Below, in pieces: positions 13,776-17,085 of a DNA stretch of 17,085 bases; position 1 is the first letter of the stretch; every line of letters starts with the position of its first letter. Made by a program: the position numbers and the translations under genes. This DNA comes from Clostridiales bacterium UBA4362 (GTDB lineage Bacteria; Bacillota; Clostridia; TANB77; CAG-508). The stretch lies in NCBI GenBank assembly GCA_002393975.1, contig DGSM01000035.1, forward strand, positions 1 through 17,085. Direction: 5' to 3'. The notes under the pieces are model-generated. The model made no database searches, was not told where the DNA came from, and worked only from the letters and a program-made list of their open reading frames with translations.

Positions 13776-14198
13776 ATGCAGAATATTGGAAAGTCTATGA
13801 TATGGTTTTGGTTAGCATATGTTTTAGTAACAATTGTTGGAATAATACATACAGTTTTTAATATTTATGTACTACATATGAAACCAATGGATGATAAATC
13901 AATGGGTGAGGGATATGAAAAGACTAAACCATGGCACCCTTTATATAATATTATACTGTTCACTATATTTGGATTTATTTATATGAGGGGATTAGATAAT
14001 CCAACAATTACAGAATCATTTATAACTGGATTAATATGGACAAGTATATGCATAATATTTGATGTATTTGGATGGGTAATAATAAAACATCCTTGGAGTT
14101 TATCTTTTAAGGAGTTTTATATAGATTATCAACCATGGATTACATTAATCTATATTGCAATTTTTTTAGGACCAGTTTTAGGTTACCTATTTTTATAA
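13776..14198 (+). CDS. Small four-helix membrane protein, family not recognised
   Basis: 140 residues with predicted membrane helices at about 8-32, 56-72, 80-103 and 119-140. The loop between helices 1 and 2 (HMKPMDDKSMGEGYEKTKPWHP) is polar and contains two histidines and several methionines. HPWS lies between helices 3 and 4. I do not recognise the family, and there is no clear sequence match to the preceding 140-residue protein. The start ATG 13776 follows AAAGGAG (13762-13768). The protein ends at the last helix without a tail. Below the stop there is only a weak ATTGA/TCAAT hairpin in T-rich DNA (near 14250-14265) that might end the transcript. Confidence 0.75.
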   Translation: MQNIGKSMIWFWLAYVLVTIVGIIHTVFNIYVLHMKPMDDKSMGEGYEKTKPWHPLYNIILFTIFGFIYMRGLDNPTITESFITGLIWTSICIIFDVFGWVIIKHPWSLSFKEFYIDYQPWITLIYIAIFLGPVLGYLFL

Positions 14199-14327
14199 TA
14201 GAACATAGCAGTCAATGTAAGAAAAATTTTTAGAAAAAAATTAATCTTCATTGATTTTTTCAATATTTTTTCAATGTTTGTTTTTTATATTATACATATC
14301 AAAAACAAGAAAGGAATGTGATTAAAT

Positions 14328-15440
14328 ATGAAAAAAGTATTTTTAATAATAGGAGTGATAGTTTTAATATCAATAGTTATTGTACTGAGTACGATAAAAA
14401 ACAATAATACAATAACAACAGTATCAAAGATTTATAAGGATAGTGAGTTATTTACAACTAAAGATTTAGAACAAAATGTAAATACTACAAATGCAACAAA
14501 ATATACAGTATCTGATGGAGAAAACATAAATATAACATCTGAAGGAGTATACCTTATTTCTGGAACAGCAAAAAATGTTACAATCTATGTAGAAGCAGGC
14601 GACACAGATAAAGTTCAAATTGTATTAGAAAATTTATCTGTTACAAATGAAACAATGCCAGTTATTTATGTTAAAACAGCAGATAAAGTATTTATTACAT
14701 CAAATGGAAGCAATACTTTAAAAGTAACAGGAACATTTGTAAAAGATGATACTAACAACATAAATGCTGTAATCTTCTCAAAACAAGATATTACATTAAA
14801 TGGAGAAGGAACTTTAAATATAGAATCATCACAAAATGGTATTACAGGAAAAGATGATATTAAGATAACTGGAGGAACATATAACATAAAATCATCTGCA
14901 GTTGCAATAAGAGCAAATGATTCAATAAGAATAGCAGATGGAACATTAAATATAGATGCAGGAACAGACGGATTACATGCAGAAAACAGTAGTGATGATA
15001 CAAAAGGATATGTATTTATTGCTAAAGGAAGTATTAAAATCAATGCCACAGATGATTGTATACATGGGACATCAGTTGTACAAATAGATGATGGAACACT
15101 TTTCTTAAATGGAGCTGAAGGAATTGAAGGAACTTATGTACAAATAAATGGAGGAAAACTTTCAATAAATGCTACAGGAGATGGAATAAATGCGGGAAGT
15201 AAATCCGAAAGTTATAAAGTTACAATTGAAATAACTGGAGGAGAAATAAATATTACAATGGCTGATGGAGATACAGATGGTATTGATGCAAATGGAGACA
15301 TAATAATATCAGGTGGTACTATAAATGTAACAGGAAATTCTACATTTGATTATGATGGAACAGCTACATTTACTGGAGGAACAATAATTGTAAATGGAAC
15401 TAAAGTAGATGCAATTCCAACACCATTAGTAACTCAATAG
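14328..15440 (+). CDS. Extracytoplasmic beta-helix carbohydrate-binding protein, Cthe_2159-like
   Basis: Resembles the Cthe_2159/DUF4353 family, whose founding member from Clostridium thermocellum is a parallel beta-helix that binds polygalacturonic acid; binding here is inferred. The 370 residues have an N-terminal hydrophobic anchor or uncleaved signal (4-24), no lipobox, and a Thr/Asn-rich linker. Repeated rungs follow from about 60 to the end: ITSEGVYLISGTAKNVTI, INAVIFSKQDITLNGEGTLNI, DGLHAENSSDDTKGYVFIA, ATDDCIHGTSVVQIDDGT, ATGDGINAGS and DGDTDGIDANGDIIISGGTI. The Asp-Gly-rich turns (GIDANGD, DGINAG, DDCIHG) could bind calcium. The start ATG 14328 follows AAAGGA near 14310, with no overlap with its neighbours. 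No anchor or sorting signal is present at the C-terminus. Confidence 0.85.
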   Translation: MKKVFLIIGVIVLISIVIVLSTIKNNNTITTVSKIYKDSELFTTKDLEQNVNTTNATKYTVSDGENINITSEGVYLISGTAKNVTIYVEAGDTDKVQIVLENLSVTNETMPVIYVKTADKVFITSNGSNTLKVTGTFVKDDTNNINAVIFSKQDITLNGEGTLNIESSQNGITGKDDIKITGGTYNIKSSAVAIRANDSIRIADGTLNIDAGTDGLHAENSSDDTKGYVFIAKGSIKINATDDCIHGTSVVQIDDGTLFLNGAEGIEGTYVQINGGKLSINATGDGINAGSKSESYKVTIEITGGEINITMADGDTDGIDANGDIIISGGTINVTGNSTFDYDGTATFTGGTIIVNGTKVDAIPTPLVTQ

Positions 15441-15476
15441 AAATATTTGACTGTTAAAAATAGTATAAAAAAATAC

Positions 15477-15727
15477 AATCATTACTTGTCAGGCTTATAA
15501 ATATATATTTTATCATTCCGTTTGGTGTCGCAATTTTCATATGTTCAATTATATAATAAATTATATAATTGAACTATATCTGTCAATTGCTCCAGACCGC
15601 CCTACGCTTCGCTCCGGTTTGCTGCCCATTGTTAAGGCTCTGCCTGTTACAATGGCAGTATGCAGTGGCTGAACGCTTACGCACTTCATTATAAAATATA
15701 TATTTATAAGACTGACAAGTAACGATT
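15477..15727. repeat. 251-bp palindromic intergenic element
   Basis: The terminal inverted repeats 15477-15517 and 15687-15727 match nearly perfectly (AATCATTACTTGTCAG... and ...CTGACAAGTAACGATT). Inside is a perfect 15-bp palindrome with a 2-nt gap (GTTCAATTATATAAT at 15543-15557 with 15560-15574). Further in is a GC-richer centre with two small hairpins (ACCG/CGGT near 15595-15618, and CTGCCcATTGT/ACAATGGCAG near 15622-15660). There is no ORF or visible target duplication. The termini differ from those of the family-1 elements. It fills most of the 421-bp gap before the Lys/Glu-rich protein gene; the remainder holds a GAAA-capped hairpin (15819-15834) and a TATAAT at 15805. Confidence 0.8.
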
Positions 15728-15818
15728 AGTTACACTAATATGTATATAGTTAAGTTTAAAATAATAAAATAAAAAAATTCAATTTATTTTCAATAATTAC
15801 AAATTATAATTACCCCAT

Positions 15819-15834
15819 AACCTAGAAATAGGTT
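15819..15834 (+). other. GNRA-loop hairpin in the leader of the Lys/Glu-rich protein gene
   Basis: AACCTA-GAAA-TAGGTT forms a perfect 6-bp stem with a GAAA tetraloop, 14 nt downstream of TATAAT (15805-15810) and 15 nt before the ribosome site. It may stabilise the mRNA 5' end; the promoter has no good -35 box. Confidence 0.4.
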
Positions 15835-15861
15835 AAATCTAATAGAAAAGAGGTGATTTAT

Positions 15862-16302
15862 TTGAAAAAAGTAAGTTCAGTAGCAAAAATAGCAATTTTT
15901 GCAATAGCAGCATTAGTTGTTTTAATGGCTTGTTTTTACAATACTGTAAATGCTTCTCAAGAATCACAGAATAATGATTCATCAGCTGTAAGTGAAGAAA
16001 GCAAAACCACTAAAAAAGAAAGAAATGGTAAAAAAAGAAAATCTGAAAAGAAAACCAAGTGGGAAAACTTATCAGATGAAGAAAAAGAAGCTAAAAAAGC
16101 AGAAAGAAAAGCAAAATATGAAAGTATGACTGAAGAAGAAAAAGAAGCACTAAAGGCTGAAAGAGAAGCTAAAAAAGCAGAGAGAAAAGCAAAGTATGAG
16201 AATATGACAGATGAAGAAAAGCAAGCTCTAAAAGAAAAAAGAAAAGCGAAAAAGTCAGAAAAAAAAGAAACCAATAATGCTGAAAATAGCCAAGATGCTT
16301 AA
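15862..16302 (+). CDS. Secreted Lys/Glu-rich helical repeat protein
   Basis: Exported, highly charged protein of unknown function, 146 residues. The start is TTG 15862: AGAGGTGAT (15849-15857) is a strong ribosome site for it, while GTG 15853 lies inside that site. The signal sequence (KKVSSVAKIAIFAIAALVVLMAC) could be cut by signal peptidase I after VNA (31), or be a lipobox LMAC with Cys24; the Met at -2 makes the lipoprotein reading weaker. The mature part has three related repeats of about 20-26 residues, WENLSDEEKEA, YESMTEEEKEA and YENMTDEEKQA, each followed by an (A/K)(E/K)RKAK-rich helix. This looks like a long single helix or coiled coil, possibly binding wall polymers or metals. The response regulator gene downstream may be unrelated. 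Confidence 0.75.
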   Translation: MKKVSSVAKIAIFAIAALVVLMACFYNTVNASQESQNNDSSAVSEESKTTKKERNGKKRKSEKKTKWENLSDEEKEAKKAERKAKYESMTEEEKEALKAEREAKKAERKAKYENMTDEEKQALKEKRKAKKSEKKETNNAENSQDA

Positions 16303-16323
16303 TAAAAATACTAAGTATTAATG

Positions 16324-16353
16324 TGTGGTGGTAAATAAATGTTTATCACCACA
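16324..16353 (+). terminator. Hairpin terminator after the Lys/Glu-rich protein gene
   Basis: TGTGGTGGTAAA pairs with TTTATCACCACA (12 bp, one G-T pair) around a 6-nt loop, 22 nt after the stop codon. The T run (TTTTTTT) comes only about 13 nt after the stem, so it is an imperfect intrinsic terminator. Confidence 0.6.
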
Positions 16354-16394
16354 AGGCTATATAAACTTTTTTTAAATAAATAAAAAGGTGGAAT

Positions 16395-16428
16395 TAGTTT
16401 GAAAAGATTTTAATTCTTTTTCAAACTA
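16395..16428 (+). other. Hairpin in the response regulator leader
   Basis: TAGTTTGAAAAGA (16395-16407) pairs with TCTTTTTCAAACTA (16415-16428) with one bulged T. It lies 41 nt before the regulator start. It could be a second terminator or a 5'-leader structure; no clear promoter follows it. The bases AAAAAGGTGG then TTG AAA AGA TTT TAA inside it look like a ribosome site with a 4-codon ORF, which may be chance. Confidence 0.45.
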
Positions 16429-16469
16429 TGTGTGCTTTTGAGCGAATCCAGAAAGGGATGGAATTTATA

Positions 16470-17085
16470 ATGAATATTTTAATTATAGAAGATGAATACA
16501 GTTTAGCAGATGCAATATCAGAATCATTAAAAAATGAAAAGTTTAATGTAACTATAAAAGCTGATGGAGAAGAAGGGGAAGATGAAGCACTAACTCAAAA
16601 CTATGATTTAATACTACTTGATGTTATGCTTCCAGGGAAAAATGGATTTGAAATATTAAGATATTTAAGAAATCAAAAAATAAAAACACCAATTATCATG
16701 CTTACTGCTAAATCTGAAATAGCTGATAAATTAAATGGTTTAGAGCATGGGGCAGATGATTATATAACAAAACCATTTGCAATGAGAGAATTAACAGCTA
16801 GAATAAAAGCAGTTCTAAAAAGAACAAACAATCTAGAAAATATAGACTGCTTAGAATATGGAGATTTAGTATTAGATTTAAAAAATGCAAAATTAATATG
16901 TAATGACAATGAAATTCAGATTAATGGTAAAGAATTAGAGTTAATAGAGCAATTATTAATTAATAAAAATCAAATTTCATCTAGAGAAAGCCTAGCAGAG
17001 CGAATTTGGGGATATGAAAGTGACAGCGAATATAATAATGTGGAAGTTTATATTACATTTGTAAGAAGAAAACTAAAATTAATAG
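16470..17085 (+). CDS. OmpR/PhoB-family response regulator (cut by window end)
   Basis: DNA-binding regulator of a two-component system; 205 residues are visible and the last 20 or so are missing. The receiver domain (1-115) has the acidic pocket Glu7-Asp8, the phosphorylated Asp51 in LLDVMLPG, Thr79 in MLTAKSE and Lys101 in YITKPF. The winged-helix effector domain starts at about 125 (LEYGDLVLDLKNAKL, NGKELELIEQLL), with the recognition helix region NNVEVYITFVRRKL near the window end. ATG 16470 follows GAAAGGGATGG. The partner histidine kinase is expected just downstream, outside the window. Its targets cannot be told from here. Confidence 0.92.
   Translation, partial: MNILIIEDEYSLADAISESLKNEKFNVTIKADGEEGEDEALTQNYDLILLDVMLPGKNGFEILRYLRNQKIKTPIIMLTAKSEIADKLNGLEHGADDYITKPFAMRELTARIKAVLKRTNNLENIDCLEYGDLVLDLKNAKLICNDNEIQINGKELELIEQLLINKNQISSRESLAERIWGYESDSEYNNVEVYITFVRRKLKLI

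Noticed and set aside
14214..14290. Promoter for the Cthe_2159-like gene in the T-rich gap
   Set aside because: TATTAT at 14288-14293 has no -35 box at a usable distance and no TGn extension; the short ATTGA/TCAAT hairpins there are weak and expected in such AT-rich DNA.
1..17085. Altered genetic code, because no complete gene ends in TGA
   Set aside because: Tryptophan is encoded by TGG throughout, no gene needs TGA readthrough, and 15 genes in a very AT-rich genome are compatible with simple avoidance of TGA stops.
1..17085. CRISPR arrays, tRNA or rRNA genes
   Set aside because: No regularly spaced direct repeats with unique spacers, and no cloverleaf with a T-loop GTTCGAATC-type sequence, were seen on either strand.

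Overview
The window is very AT-rich, with strong AGGAG-type ribosome binding sites, extended -10 promoters (TGnTAtaAT-like) and Gram-positive surface and envelope families (LytR-CpsA-Psr, InlB-type repeats, Cthe_2159-like beta-helix, RelE/Phd toxin-antitoxin). This points to a low-GC Bacillota, most likely a Clostridia-like host-associated bacterium; the species cannot be told from the sequence. All 15 complete coding regions end in TAA or TAG. Every gene called is on the + strand.

Layout. 4-1888: a complete group IIC intron with its reverse transcriptase/maturase, inserted in the 5' leader of the next gene. 1907-4198: a secreted repeat protein built from two copies of an InlB-type repeat plus beta-helix module, ended by a hairpin at 4203-4229. 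4259-4521: a 263-bp transposon-like palindromic element with 8-bp flanking repeats. 4614-5666: an LCP cell-wall ligase with its own promoter. 5717-6020: a strong promoter, a 20-codon peptide ORF and an elaborate three-stem terminator-like structure. 6050-8041: two adjacent unrecognised genes that appear to share a C-terminal module. 8098-9663: a HerA/YjgR-like ATPase with its own promoter. 9672-9746: two copies of a GGGGACGGTCC repeat. 9832-12470: a copper chaperone and a Cu(I)-exporting ATPase, separated by another long palindrome. 12490-12558: a 69-bp relative of the 4259 element with a perfect 8-bp target duplication. 12648-13263: an overlapping Phd/YefM-RelE/ParE pair. 13316-14198: two small four-helix membrane proteins. 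14328-15440: a Cthe_2159-like beta-helix protein. 15477-15727: a fourth long palindrome. 15862-16302: a secreted Lys/Glu-rich repeat protein. 16470-end: an OmpR-type response regulator cut by the window edge.

The genes do not form one pathway. The clear functional units are copper efflux (copZ-copA), the toxin-antitoxin pair and several envelope or surface genes (LCP enzyme, two beta-helix proteins, the Lys/Glu-rich secreted protein beside a response regulator).

The most noteworthy structure is between the genes. Four long inverted-repeat elements occupy about 0.75 kb of intergenic DNA. Two belong to one recognisable MITE-like family with 8-bp target duplications, and both stop exactly 20 bp before a promoter -35 box. 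The second point of interest is the 5.7-6.0 kb leader: a promoter, a micro-ORF and a three-way-junction terminator upstream of the unknown gene pair.
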